The position numbers were made by a program, and so were the translations under genes. Under the pieces are notes generated by a model, which had not been told where the DNA came from, did no database searches, and saw only the letters and a list, made by a program, of their open reading frames with translations. Positions 1 to 7,235 of a stretch of 8,006 nt of DNA are shown here, in pieces. Each line of letters begins with the position of its first letter. Positions within the stretch are counted from its first letter, which is position 1. The stretch comes from JAUWQU01 sp964605095 (GTDB lineage: Bacteria; Planctomycetota; Phycisphaerae; SM23-33). The DNA lies in the NCBI GenBank assembly GCA_964605095.1, contig CAZSBS010000225.1:1-8006 (forward strand), read 5' to 3'.

Positions 1-146
1 CCGAGGAGTTCATCTCGGCCATCCTCGAGGACCGCAAGCCGCTGGTGGACATCGTCCTGGCATTGAACATGACCGTCGCCGGCATCGTGTCGCATCAGTC
101 GGCCTTGAAGGACGGCGAGCGAATGAAGATCCCGCAGTTCACCTGA
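1..146 (+). CDS. Gfo/Idh/MocA-family oxidoreductase, C-terminal fragment
   Basis: This is the 3' end of a gene that begins before the window. The frame opens at base 3 and runs 47 codons to a TGA at 144-146. The visible tail starts EEFISAILEDRKPLVDI and ends KDGERMKIPQFT. An acidic/aromatic helix with 'ILEDRKP', then a hydrophobic helix (VLALNMTVAGIVSHQSALK), then a 'G(E/K)xxxxP' ending is the usual close of Gfo/Idh/MocA NAD(P)-dependent sugar oxidoreductases, where a D-[IV]-x-x-A-L-x-M-T segment is common. The Rossmann half, cofactor motifs and any signal peptide lie outside the window, so neither substrate nor location can be judged. It faces the minus-strand operon tail to tail. It differs in sequence from the second Gfo/Idh/MocA protein (3978-5342), so it is not a simple tandem copy. 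The family call rests on about 47 residues only. Confidence 0.7.
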   Translation, partial: EEFISAILEDRKPLVDIVLALNMTVAGIVSHQSALKDGERMKIPQFT

Positions 147-188
147 TCCCGTGAACGCTGGCGGCCATGCTGACAATGGTTCATGAGT

Positions 189-214
189 CCGCTCCGCCCC
201 GTGGGGCGATGCGG
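189..214. terminator. Putative bidirectional terminator hairpin between convergent genes
   Basis: In the 69-base gap between two converging genes, CCGC (189-192) can pair with GCGG (211-214), and CGCCC (195-199) with GGGCG (204-208). This leaves a CGTG loop and a 2x2 internal loop. The placement suits a shared terminator. There is no strong T-run on either side (only TTCATT on the plus strand), so intrinsic termination is uncertain. The rest of the gap (147-188) shows nothing recognisable. Confidence 0.4.
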
Positions 215-215
215 T

Positions 216-2648
216 TCATTCCAGTTCGGGCATCACCTGTTCGCCACGAGCCTGTTCGGCGGTGTGCTTGTAGTCGCCGTAGTAGTTGCTGTTCAGGTCG
301 AGCCAGATAACGATACGGCGCATGTCAGCCGGGGGCATCTTGAGATCGTAGTGCCCCTTCTTGAGCAGTTGATAAAGCTTCGAGGCCCGGGCGCCGAACT
401 CGCCTGGCGTGGTGCGAACCGGTTGACGGTCCACCGGCTTGCCGCTTTCCCCGTACGCGTATGGCACAAGCGACATAAAGGACTTGCTCCATTCGTTGCG
501 CCTGTCAGAACGCTCGGCGGTCAGCACGGGGGCCTTCTTCTGAGCGTTTTCCTGGTGGCACCGCACGCAGTACTTGTCGAGCACGGGCTGAACCAATCGC
601 GGGAACGACACGGGATATGATTCTTCCACATCGGGCCGAAGCGCCGAAGGAGGCCGGCGAAAAGCCAGGGGAGTTTTTGAGGGTGTCGCGGGGGCGGCGT
701 GGCGTGGCTCATGACATCCCTGGCATCCGAGCGTCTCGCCGGGGTGCACGTAGGTCGCCGACATCATCGACTGCACCGCAAAGCCCTCTTCGTCCAGCGC
801 CTGGAAGTAGATGGTCTTCCCAGCAGGGACGGCGAAATACGCGCTACCGTCGCTTTCCACCGGCGCCGTACCCAGAGAGCCCCGCGTCAGGGCCTCGTCT
901 GCCACGCCGATAGGAGGTGAATTCCCCATAGGTGTAGTCTTGGGGAAGACCTGCACGACCCGCAGGGACTTGATCCGCGTGCCTTTGGGCCAGGGCTTGA
1001 GCCCGGCGTAGACATCCATGCAGGCCACCATTCCTGTCGTCGGGGCATCCGCGCCAGCGCCGGCCGATGTCGAGGTCGCATCGGGATTGCCTACCGCCGT
1101 CATGTGGGGAATAACCGGCGGCTTGATCTGTGGCCGCAACGGGATCGGATGGATGCAGTTGATCTCGGGATCGCGATAGAGCAGTTCCTTATTGCCGAAA
1201 GCGTCCAGCAGGTAAATGCCAAGCTTGTCCCTGCCGCCGGGCGAATAAACGCACAAGTAGTATTTCTCACTCAGAGGCCAGGCCGTGCCATACACGTACC
1301 CATCCCCTTCCACCTCGGGGAAAGGTATCTCCGGCGTGAGGCGTCTTACGGCCGACATGGCGCCGTCGTCCTCGACGCTCGGGTCGATAATCACAAGCGA
1401 GCCGTAGTTCTGCCGGTGGTGGCCTGACGCGGTGGATACGTACTTGTTCGAGCCGGGGATGGCGCGGACATGCATCTCCGTATCCGGCCGGGCGTTCCTG
1501 GCGATTGGATAGTTCCCCTGGATCGGCCGGGGGTCCCGGCCGTCCGGGAAGGTGATCCATGGGTGGTGCGCAATGCAGTCGCCCCTATCCACATAGTCCC
1601 AGCGCGTGTAGACGATCATTCCGTCATGATTCACGCTCGGGTTCCATTCATTGGTCTCATGATAGCTCAGGGGAACGATGTCGTTGCCGTCCTGTCGCAT
1701 GGAGAAAAGCGTATAGGTGGGTTGGGGTTCGTTATGGCACCGGCCGAAGCCGCCTCGCCGTTCCGAGATGAAGGCCAGTCGCCCGTTGGGCAGAAGGCAG
1801 GGATCGAAATCGTTCCAAGTCCCGTCCGTCAACTGCTCCAGGCCGGTGCCGTCGGCAAGCGCCTTGAAGACGTGCCAGGACCGCTCGTTGCTCCATTTGG
1901 GCTTTGACTCATCGCACTGGGCATAGGCGAAGAACACGGTTGAGGCGTCGTAGGACAGGCTGAGAGATCGGAAGGAGCCGCCCTGGAGCGGCCCGCCCTT
2001 GAGTCGGCCTCGCGTCACGGCCGCACTGCCGAGCAGATCGGTCAATCGCGGGTTGTCGCCGAACGGTTTGGACAAGACATAGACGCCGCCGCCGGGTTTG
2101 GCGTAGTGGCCGAAGTACTGTGCGCAACTGTGATCGACCTTGGCGAGATGGCCCTTCATGAAGAGGATCTTGTCGAAGTCCAGCAGCGGGTTGGCGAAAG
2201 CGATCCGGCGACGAAGGCGGCAGAGGTCGGCAAAGAGTTTCGTCACTGGGGGTGCGTCGGCCTGAGCGCCTGCCTGCTCGATTGCCTTGCGAATCTCCCG
2301 CAATTGCGATGCAAACTTCTCATGCTCGTATGCTTCGATCGCTCCGGAGAGGTCGGCCAGGAGCGCTTCGGTGCGCCGCAGCACGACGTCGGCTGGGCCT
2401 TTGTCGTCCTTGAGGAGCAAGGCTTCGGCGCGGAAAGCCTGACCGGCCACCTTGTCAAACCACGCCCGGGGCGATTTTACCTGCTCTCCCAAATCCTCGA
2501 ACTGGCTTTTCCGCTCGATTTCCAGGTTGGTGTTAACGGGCACTGCCTTCGCGTCGGGGACCTCCGCACACATGCCCGGGGCAACCTGCAGGGCAACCCA
2601 CAAAGCGATGCAGGCAAGCAGGAGCGTCTTCTTCGTGATTGTCGTCAT
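216..2648 (-). CDS. HzsA-related secreted di-haem c-type protein
   Basis: The 810-residue protein resembles the alpha subunit of anammox hydrazine synthase, which is similarly long (about 800 residues). Residues 1-28 form a signal peptide (TKK, then a hydrophobic core, ending MCA/E). A helical segment (about 45-150) is followed by a WD40/TolB-like propeller with PNGRLAFISERR (287-298), FGRCHNE (301-307) and HETNEWNPSV (330-339) then IVYTRWDYVDR (345-355). The C-terminal third carries two haem c sites, CQGCH (642-646) and CVRCH (694-698), and ends with a MPP motif (771-773), as in planctomycete cytochrome-like domains. A low-complexity Ala/Thr/Gly stretch (524-539) looks like a linker. The start is the first ATG after the fucosidase stop, one base away. 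No Shine-Dalgarno is visible, so it is probably translationally coupled. No hydrazine synthase beta/gamma gene is in view and the neighbours are carbohydrate genes, so I do not call hydrazine synthesis. A role in extracytoplasmic electron transfer or redox catalysis is inferred; the substrate is unknown. Confidence 0.82.
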   Translation of the reverse strand: MTTITKKTLLLACIALWVALQVAPGMCAEVPDAKAVPVNTNLEIERKSQFEDLGEQVKSPRAWFDKVAGQAFRAEALLLKDDKGPADVVLRRTEALLADLSGAIEAYEHEKFASQLREIRKAIEQAGAQADAPPVTKLFADLCRLRRRIAFANPLLDFDKILFMKGHLAKVDHSCAQYFGHYAKPGGGVYVLSKPFGDNPRLTDLLGSAAVTRGRLKGGPLQGGSFRSLSLSYDASTVFFAYAQCDESKPKWSNERSWHVFKALADGTGLEQLTDGTWNDFDPCLLPNGRLAFISERRGGFGRCHNEPQPTYTLFSMRQDGNDIVPLSYHETNEWNPSVNHDGMIVYTRWDYVDRGDCIAHHPWITFPDGRDPRPIQGNYPIARNARPDTEMHVRAIPGSNKYVSTASGHHRQNYGSLVIIDPSVEDDGAMSAVRRLTPEIPFPEVEGDGYVYGTAWPLSEKYYLCVYSPGGRDKLGIYLLDAFGNKELLYRDPEINCIHPIPLRPQIKPPVIPHMTAVGNPDATSTSAGAGADAPTTGMVACMDVYAGLKPWPKGTRIKSLRVVQVFPKTTPMGNSPPIGVADEALTRGSLGTAPVESDGSAYFAVPAGKTIYFQALDEEGFAVQSMMSATYVHPGETLGCQGCHEPRHAAPATPSKTPLAFRRPPSALRPDVEESYPVSFPRLVQPVLDKYCVRCHQENAQKKAPVLTAERSDRRNEWSKSFMSLVPYAYGESGKPVDRQPVRTTPGEFGARASKLYQLLKKGHYDLKMPPADMRRIVIWLDLNSNYYGDYKHTAEQARGEQVMPELE

Positions 2649-2649
2649 G

Positions 2650-3963
2650 CTACGGATTCAGCGTCACCGGCGCCAGGTCCATCGCCGACCCGTCGAGTTC
2701 CAGTTTTACAAGGGTGTCGATCTTCTGGCGGGCCCTGGCCGGGACCGTGATGACCACGCCCTGTTCGGTCTGCTTCACCTCGACCTTGCCGCCGGTCAGC
2801 AGCGAACTGCCAGTGATCTTCCTGGGAATGTTGTGCAGGGTGATCGAATCGCCGGTCCAGCGCAGGATGTGGAGATAGACGACGTTGCCCTTGCGGGTGC
2901 TGGCGATGTCCTTGCTGGGCTTCCAGGGCCCGCCGCGCGTGCCGTACACGCTCTCGCCGTATTTCGTCAGCCACGCGCCCATTTCCTTGAGCCGCGCCAC
3001 CTGATCCGGCTCGATCTCGCCGGTGGACATGGGGCCGACGTTGAACAGCAGGTTGCCGTCGCCCCCGGCCGTCAGGATCAGCGTCTGCATACATTGCTCG
3101 AGCGACTTTATGCGGTCGTTCTGCTTCCAGGACCACTGGGTGCCGATGGTCATGCAGGTTTCCCAAGGCCGGTCCATGTTGAAGCCGCCTACCCGCTGCT
3201 CCGGCGTGTCAAAGTCGCCGAGGAAGCCTTCCTTGGTGTTTCCCGCCATTCCATGGCGCCCCTTGTCGATGCGGTTGTTGATGATGATGTCCGGCCGGAG
3301 CTTGCGGAGGAAGTCGTTCAGGTCCACGGCTCGCTCGTGCGTCCACGGCGCCTCCCACTCGCCGTCGAACCAGACGAGGCCAAGCTGGTAGTTCTTGATC
3401 TGCTCGGCCAGTTGGTCCTTGACGAACTGGTTGAACTTGTCCATGTCGGCGTGGGGCTTGCCTTTGACCTTCGTCTCGTTGCCAACGGGATAAAGCGGGT
3501 GCCGCCAATCGCAGATCGAATAGTACGAGCCGTAGACGATGCCCTGCTTCTTGCAGGCCGTGGAGAGCTCCTTGACCACGTCTCGCTTGAAAGGCGAGTT
3601 CATGATGTTGTAGTCGCTGACCTTGGTGTCCCAGAGGCTGAACCCGTCGTGGTGCCTGGATGTCAGCACGATGTACTTCATGCCGGCCGCCTTGGCGATC
3701 GATACCCACTCGTCGGCGTTGAACTTCACCGGGTTGAACTGCTTGTAGAGGTTGTCGTAGACCTCGGTCCCCATGCCGTCGCGCGACCAGCCGATCTCCG
3801 TTCCCTTCAGGCTGACCGGCCCCCAGTGAATGAACATGCCGAACCTCGCCTCGCGCCACCACGCAATGCGCTTGTCAAACTGCTCGGGCGTTTCGGCAAG
3901 GGCGGCGGAACCGACGGCCAGGACAGCCAGCCCCAGCAGCAGCCACGTTATCCGGTTTTTCAT
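2650..3963 (-). CDS. Alpha-L-fucosidase (GH29), secreted
   Basis: This enzyme hydrolyses terminal alpha-L-fucose from glycans by the GH29 retaining mechanism. The 437-residue product has a clear Sec signal peptide (1-23, ending ALA/E). It then shows the family landmarks in order: RFGMFIHWGP (40-49), KYIVLTSRHHDGFSLWD (96-112), GLVWFDGEWE (195-204), GDFDTPEQ (249-256), PWETCMTIG (266-274) and NLLFNVGP (304-311). Asp200 in WFDG is the expected nucleophile. The acid/base is less certain; Glu255 or Glu268 are candidates. A short beta-rich C-terminal domain (about 345-437) follows the barrel, and the total length is normal for the family. The ATG at 3961-3963 is chosen because CGGAG lies 7 bases upstream (3971-3975) and the signal peptide then begins MKNR. 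An in-frame TTG six codons earlier overlaps the upstream stop and is less likely. It is the middle gene of the operon, 14 bases after the oxidoreductase and 1 base before the HzsA-related gene. It may act on fucosylated or sulfated algal or mucin-type glycans, but specificity cannot be read here. Confidence 0.93.
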   Translation of the reverse strand: MKNRITWLLLGLAVLAVGSAALAETPEQFDKRIAWWREARFGMFIHWGPVSLKGTEIGWSRDGMGTEVYDNLYKQFNPVKFNADEWVSIAKAAGMKYIVLTSRHHDGFSLWDTKVSDYNIMNSPFKRDVVKELSTACKKQGIVYGSYYSICDWRHPLYPVGNETKVKGKPHADMDKFNQFVKDQLAEQIKNYQLGLVWFDGEWEAPWTHERAVDLNDFLRKLRPDIIINNRIDKGRHGMAGNTKEGFLGDFDTPEQRVGGFNMDRPWETCMTIGTQWSWKQNDRIKSLEQCMQTLILTAGGDGNLLFNVGPMSTGEIEPDQVARLKEMGAWLTKYGESVYGTRGGPWKPSKDIASTRKGNVVYLHILRWTGDSITLHNIPRKITGSSLLTGGKVEVKQTEQGVVITVPARARQKIDTLVKLELDGSAMDLAPVTLNP

Positions 3964-3977
3964 CTTCTTTCTCCGAG

Positions 3978-5342
3978 TCAACCGTTAAGGGTCCAGCCCT
4001 GGCGATACTCCCGCTTGAGCAGATCATTTGCCTTGGCGTTGTTGGTGACCTTGCCGGCCTGGCCGTCGTACTGGATCTTCTCGCCGACGCGATAGGCCAC
4101 CAGGCCCAGGAGCATCTGCTCGATCATCTTGCCGGAGTAGTCGAAGTCGCAGGAGGTCTTCAGGTTGCCTTTGCAGGCCTTGATCCATTCCTGCTGGAAG
4201 TTGCCCATCGCCGGGATCACCTTGTCCTTAGTCCGGGGCTTGTAGTAGGTCATGTCCGCCCCGCCTCCCCAGGGAATCAGCACGCGGGAGTCGAAGTCGG
4301 CCACCAGGTGGCCTTTGGAGCCCTTGAACATCACGCCATGGCCGATCCTTCTCAGGTCGATCATCCCGCCGGGCGAATTGGGCATGGCCCCGCCCTGGTA
4401 CCAGGAAACCGTGATGGCCTTGCGCCAGTCGTTGGCGGGATGCTCGAACTTCATCGTCAACTCGACGGGGGTGACGTCCGGGTTAAACTTCTCGCCGGCG
4501 CCCTCGGCCGACGTCGGCAGTCCGGCGTCGATGGCGTTCCAGGCAAGGTCCATGGTGTGGCTGCCCATGTCGCCGATCTGCCCGCTGCCGAAGTCCCAGT
4601 ACATGTTCCAACTCAGGCAGTTGGCGCCGGGCCCGCCGCTGAAGTAGCCGGGGTTATAGGGATGGTCCGCGGCGACCGGGCCGAGCCACAGGTCATAGTG
4701 CAGCGTCTTGGGCGGTTCGCCTTGGGCGGGCAGGTAGCCGGGCCTGGGGATCTTGCGGTCGCCCCACGCGAAGACTGCCTGAAGTTCCCCGATCGCCCCG
4801 TCCTGAACCAGCTCGCGGACGCGGTTGAAGTTCTCGATCTCGTGGCGCTGCGTACCCACCTGGGTCGCCAGCTTCTTCTTGTTCTTCAGGTAGTTCGCCC
4901 GAACCACGCGGGCCTCCTCCACGGTGTTGGCCAGCGGCTTCTCGCAGTAGATGTGCAGGCCGCGATTCAGCGCCCAGTTGGCGACAAACGCGTGCGTGAA
5001 GTCCGTCGTGCAGCAGACCACCGCGTCCAGACCCTTCTGGTCGAGGCACTTGCGCCAGTCGACGTACTTCTGGGCTTTGGGAAAGTGCTGGGCCCCGAAA
5101 GCCAGGTGGTCCTCATTCACGTCGCACAGGGCCACGACGTTCTCGCTCTTAAGCGCGCCGAAGTGCGCCTCGCCCCGGCCCCACGTGCCGATCATGGCAA
5201 TGTTGAGCTTGTTGCTCGGGGCGTTGGCGCCGGACAACACCCCGCTGGGCAGGATAATCAGACCGGCCCCCGCAACCGCGGCGGACTTGAGGAAATCGCG
5301 CCTTCCCACACTCTTGTTCTTCTTGCTTGGCTTTGTCGACAT
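3978..5342 (-). CDS. Tat-exported Gfo/Idh/MocA-family oxidoreductase
   Basis: The 454-residue protein starts with a twin-arginine signal: GRRDFLKSA (13-21), a hydrophobic stretch (22-37) and a likely cleavage after ANA (39-41). A Rossmann domain follows, with the dinucleotide loop IGTWGRG (51-57), an acidic residue after the second strand (ALCDVNEDH, 71-79) and the family signature CEKPLA (133-138). The C-terminal alpha/beta domain has GDMGSHTMD (257-265), whose His262 sits where the catalytic or substrate-binding histidine is usually found. Members oxidise or reduce sugars and polyols with tightly bound NAD(P); Tat export allows a folded, cofactor-loaded enzyme to reach the periplasm. The ATG at 5340-5342 is chosen because the Tat motif falls at the right distance and AAAGGAG (5355-5361) precedes it, though the 12-base spacer is long. 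The open frame continues upstream to 6512, but that part is antisense to the transporter. It is the first gene of the three-gene operon. The substrate is unknown. Confidence 0.92.
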   Translation of the reverse strand: MSTKPSKKNKSVGRRDFLKSAAVAGAGLIILPSGVLSGANAPSNKLNIAMIGTWGRGEAHFGALKSENVVALCDVNEDHLAFGAQHFPKAQKYVDWRKCLDQKGLDAVVCCTTDFTHAFVANWALNRGLHIYCEKPLANTVEEARVVRANYLKNKKKLATQVGTQRHEIENFNRVRELVQDGAIGELQAVFAWGDRKIPRPGYLPAQGEPPKTLHYDLWLGPVAADHPYNPGYFSGGPGANCLSWNMYWDFGSGQIGDMGSHTMDLAWNAIDAGLPTSAEGAGEKFNPDVTPVELTMKFEHPANDWRKAITVSWYQGGAMPNSPGGMIDLRRIGHGVMFKGSKGHLVADFDSRVLIPWGGGADMTYYKPRTKDKVIPAMGNFQQEWIKACKGNLKTSCDFDYSGKMIEQMLLGLVAYRVGEKIQYDGQAGKVTNNAKANDLLKREYRQGWTLNG

Positions 5343-5543
5343 GGCTTTATCAAGCTCCTTTCGCTGGGCTATGTTGTCACGAGCATACGACAATACAACC
5401 CCCTTCGGCGAACAAAGTTCTCCGCATTTGCCCCGACAATGACGCTTGATCCCGCCGGTCTGTTGAGACGGTCTTGCCTTGACGAGCCTTTCCGCGATAA
5501 TGGCCGTGGCTGGCAGGTCCATCACCCAATCATCAGGTGTGAC
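5343..5543. promoter_or_regulatory. Divergent intergenic region between operon and transporter
   Basis: These 201 bases separate the head-to-head oxidoreductase operon and transporter gene, so they should hold promoters for both. An imperfect palindrome, TTGTC-N10-GACAA (5374-5378 and 5389-5393), lies about 30 bases before the operon start, with GTTGT (5373-5377) and ACAAC (5395-5399) as an overlapping alternative pair. This could be an operator but may be chance. I find no convincing sigma-70 promoter for the minus-strand operon. Confidence 0.5.
5474..5501 (+). promoter_or_regulatory. Candidate sigma-70-like promoter for the transporter gene
   Basis: TTGCCT (5474-5479, 4 of 6 matches to TTGACA) is followed after 16 bases by GATAAT (5496-5501, 5 of 6 matches to TATAAT). 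Transcription would begin near 5508, leaving a leader of about 35 bases before the ATG at 5544. It was found by eye only. Consensus promoters are not always good guides in planctomycetes. Confidence 0.3.
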
Positions 5544-7112
5544 ATGGCGAGAGAACGATGGGGCAGCAAACTGGGCATCATCATGGCCGTCGCGGGCAGC
5601 GCGATCGGCCTGGGCAACTTTCTGCGGTTCCCGGGCACGGCCGCCAAAAACGGCGGCGGGGCCTTCATGATCCCATACATCGTGGCGCTCTTCCTGCTGG
5701 GCATCCCGCTGATGTGGGTCGAGTGGACCATCGGGCGGTTCGGCGGAGGCTTCGGGCACAGCACCGCGCCGGGCATATTCCAAACGATGTGGCGGAAGAA
5801 CCGCTTCATCAAGTACTTCGGCGTGATCGGCATCTTCGGCCCAATCGCGATCCTCGTCTACTACACCTACATCGAGTCCTGGCTGCTGGGCTACAGTTTC
5901 TTCGCCCTCACCGGCCGGTACAACGGCTGCACGGACATGAAGAGCATGTCCGCCTTTCTCAACGGTTATCGAGGGCTGGCCTCGAACGAGTATTTCTCCG
6001 ACATATCCATGGCATACGGTTTTTTTCTGGCCACCTTCGCGATCAACTCGCTGACCGTGTGCTTTGGCATCCAGCGCGGGATCGAGCGTGTCTGCAAATG
6101 GGGATTGCCCATTTTGCTCATCTTCGCGGTCGTGCTGCTGGTGCGAGTGTTCACGCTGGGCACGCCGAACCCCGCCCATCCGGAAAACAGCGTCGCTAAC
6201 GGCCTGGGGTTCATGTGGAACCCGGACTGGTCCAGGCTGACCGACGCGAAAGTCTGGTTCGCGGCGGCTGGGCAAATCTTCTTCACGCTCAGCGTGGGCA
6301 TCGGCGTGATCCTCACCTACGCCAGCTACTTGACCAAGGAGGACGACGTGGCGCTGTCGGGCCTGGCCGCGGCGTCCGCCAATGAGGTTGCCGAAGTCAT
6401 CCTGGGCGGAAGCATCGTCATTCCCGCCGCGTTCGCCTTCTTCGGCATCGCGGCCATAGGAGGAGGGACCTTCGACCTCGGCTTCCAGACGATGCCCCTG
6501 GTGCTCCAGCATCTTCCCATGGGCAACCTGCTGGGCTTCATGTGGTTCTTCCTGCTCTTCATCGCGGGGATCACCTCCTCCATTTCGTTGGCGCAGCCGG
6601 CGATTGCTTTCCTGGAGGACGAGTTCAACCTGTCCAGGGCAAAGGCGTCCGTCATCTTCGCGGGCATAATGTTCCTGATGTGCCAGGGCGCGATCTTCGG
6701 GCTAGGCAATGGCGTCCTGGACGAGCTGGATTTCTGGGGCGGCACCTTCTGCCTGGTGCTGTTCGGCACGATTGAGACAGTCCTGTTCGCCTGGGTCTAC
6801 GGCATGGACAAGGCCTGGACCGAGATGCACGTCGGCGCGGACATCACCATTCCCCGGGTCTATCGCTTCATCATCAAGTACATCACGCCCACGGCGCTGA
6901 TCGCCCTGCTGGGGTATTGGTGCTTCCAGGAATGGTGGCCGACGATCACGATGAAGAACGTGCCGCCGGCCAACCGCCCATACGTTCTCCTGACGCGTCT
7001 GTCCCTGCTGGTATTCTTCGTTGTGCTTTCCGTGCTTGTGTGGGTCTCGTGGAGGCGCCGCGCCGCCAAGGCCGTGGCTGACATCCCGGGGAGTGAATCC
7101 AAATGCGCATAG
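5544..7112 (+). CDS. Sodium:solute symporter, NSS/SNF family (MetP-like)
   Basis: This 522-residue inner-membrane protein has 12 predicted TM segments in the LeuT arrangement (roughly 9-29, 40-62, 89-120, 154-177, 186-205, 240-261, 280-304, 329-353, 365-386, 398-420, 442-460, 480-503). It would import a small solute, most often an amino acid, with sodium. TM1 has the near-invariant GSAIGLGNFLRFP (18-30), in which Asn25 matches the LeuT Na1 ligand and Arg28 the extracellular gate. TM6 has GQIFFTLSVGIG (243-254), TM7 begins with Asn280 (another Na1-type ligand), and TM8 has AGITSSISLAQP (341-352), whose Thr344-Ser345 match the Na2 site. The sodium-coupling residues therefore look intact. The ATG at 5544 gives the usual short N-terminus (RERWGSKLG); the ribosome site is weak (AGGTG, 4 bases away). 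The frame is open back to 4308, but that part is antisense to the oxidoreductase. The stop overlaps a MetS-like small gene, suggesting the bacterial MetPS type. The substrate cannot be fixed from sequence. Confidence 0.92.
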   Translation: MARERWGSKLGIIMAVAGSAIGLGNFLRFPGTAAKNGGGAFMIPYIVALFLLGIPLMWVEWTIGRFGGGFGHSTAPGIFQTMWRKNRFIKYFGVIGIFGPIAILVYYTYIESWLLGYSFFALTGRYNGCTDMKSMSAFLNGYRGLASNEYFSDISMAYGFFLATFAINSLTVCFGIQRGIERVCKWGLPILLIFAVVLLVRVFTLGTPNPAHPENSVANGLGFMWNPDWSRLTDAKVWFAAAGQIFFTLSVGIGVILTYASYLTKEDDVALSGLAAASANEVAEVILGGSIVIPAAFAFFGIAAIGGGTFDLGFQTMPLVLQHLPMGNLLGFMWFFLLFIAGITSSISLAQPAIAFLEDEFNLSRAKASVIFAGIMFLMCQGAIFGLGNGVLDELDFWGGTFCLVLFGTIETVLFAWVYGMDKAWTEMHVGADITIPRVYRFIIKYITPTALIALLGYWCFQEWWPTITMKNVPPANRPYVLLTRLSLLVFFVVLSVLVWVSWRRRAAKAVADIPGSESKCA

Positions 7113-7207
7113 ACGGCTGGATCTTCATGTTGGCAACATGGTCGGCGATTCTGGGCCTGTTCGGTTTCGCGATGTTCCGCACCCTCCGGCGAAAGAAGGA
7201 CGGTTAG
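7103..7207 (+). CDS. MetS-like small subunit of NSS transporter (34 aa)
   Basis: This 34-codon gene encodes MRIDGWIFMLATWSAILG followed by LFGFAMFRTLRRKKDG. It is one hydrophobic helix (about residues 6-25) with a basic RRKK tail that would stay in the cytoplasm. The ATG (7103-7105) lies inside the 3' end of the transporter gene, giving a 10-base overlap in another frame. GGGGAG (7088-7093) sits 9 bases upstream as a good ribosome site. In Corynebacterium glutamicum the methionine/alanine importer MetP needs a comparably tiny one-TM partner, MetS, encoded directly next to it; similar small proteins follow many NSS genes. Position, overlap, length, the central Trp and the basic C-terminus all fit that family. 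It is expected to associate with the 12-TM protein in the membrane. The assignment rests on context and general character, because so short a sequence gives little homology signal. Confidence 0.8.
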   Translation: MRIDGWIFMLATWSAILGLFGFAMFRTLRRKKDG

Positions 7208-7235
7208 CATGCTACAGCTTCCGCGTGGTGCTTCT

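Noticed and set aside
2562..2577. Possible lipobox at Cys27 of the HzsA-related protein
   Set aside because: The preceding residues are Pro-Gly-Met, which do not fit the usual [LVI][ASTVI][GAS]C pattern. An ordinary signal peptidase I site after Ala28 fits better.
216..2648. Reading the operon as an anammox hydrazine synthase locus
   Set aside because: No beta/gamma-subunit-like gene or multihaem hydroxylamine oxidoreductase is present, the partners are carbohydrate genes, and the first haem site appears to differ from anammox HzsA.
3964..3981. Upstream TTG start for the fucosidase overlapping the oxidoreductase stop
   Set aside because: The ATG at 3963 has a well-spaced CGGAG and gives a normal signal peptide; the TTG has no better ribosome site.
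2452..4095. Long plus-strand open frame (547 codons) opposite the fucosidase and HzsA-related genes
   Set aside because: It is fully antisense to two well-supported genes, has no recognisable domain, and is rich in Val/Leu/Arg/Asp as expected from the complement of high-GC codons.
5479..5501. TTGACG paired with GATAAT as a promoter
   Set aside because: The spacer is only 11 bases, too short for a sigma-70 promoter; the TTGCCT element at 5474 gives a 16-base spacer instead.
4308..5543. Plus-strand open frame continuous with the transporter, adding 412 residues before its ATG
   Set aside because: This part is antisense to the Tat-exported oxidoreductase and resembles no domain. LeuT-type homology begins right after the ATG at 5544.
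5343..6512. Minus-strand extension of the oxidoreductase frame, adding 390 residues
   Set aside because: It is antisense to the transporter and low in recognisable sequence. The Tat signal motif must be N-terminal, which places the start at 5342.
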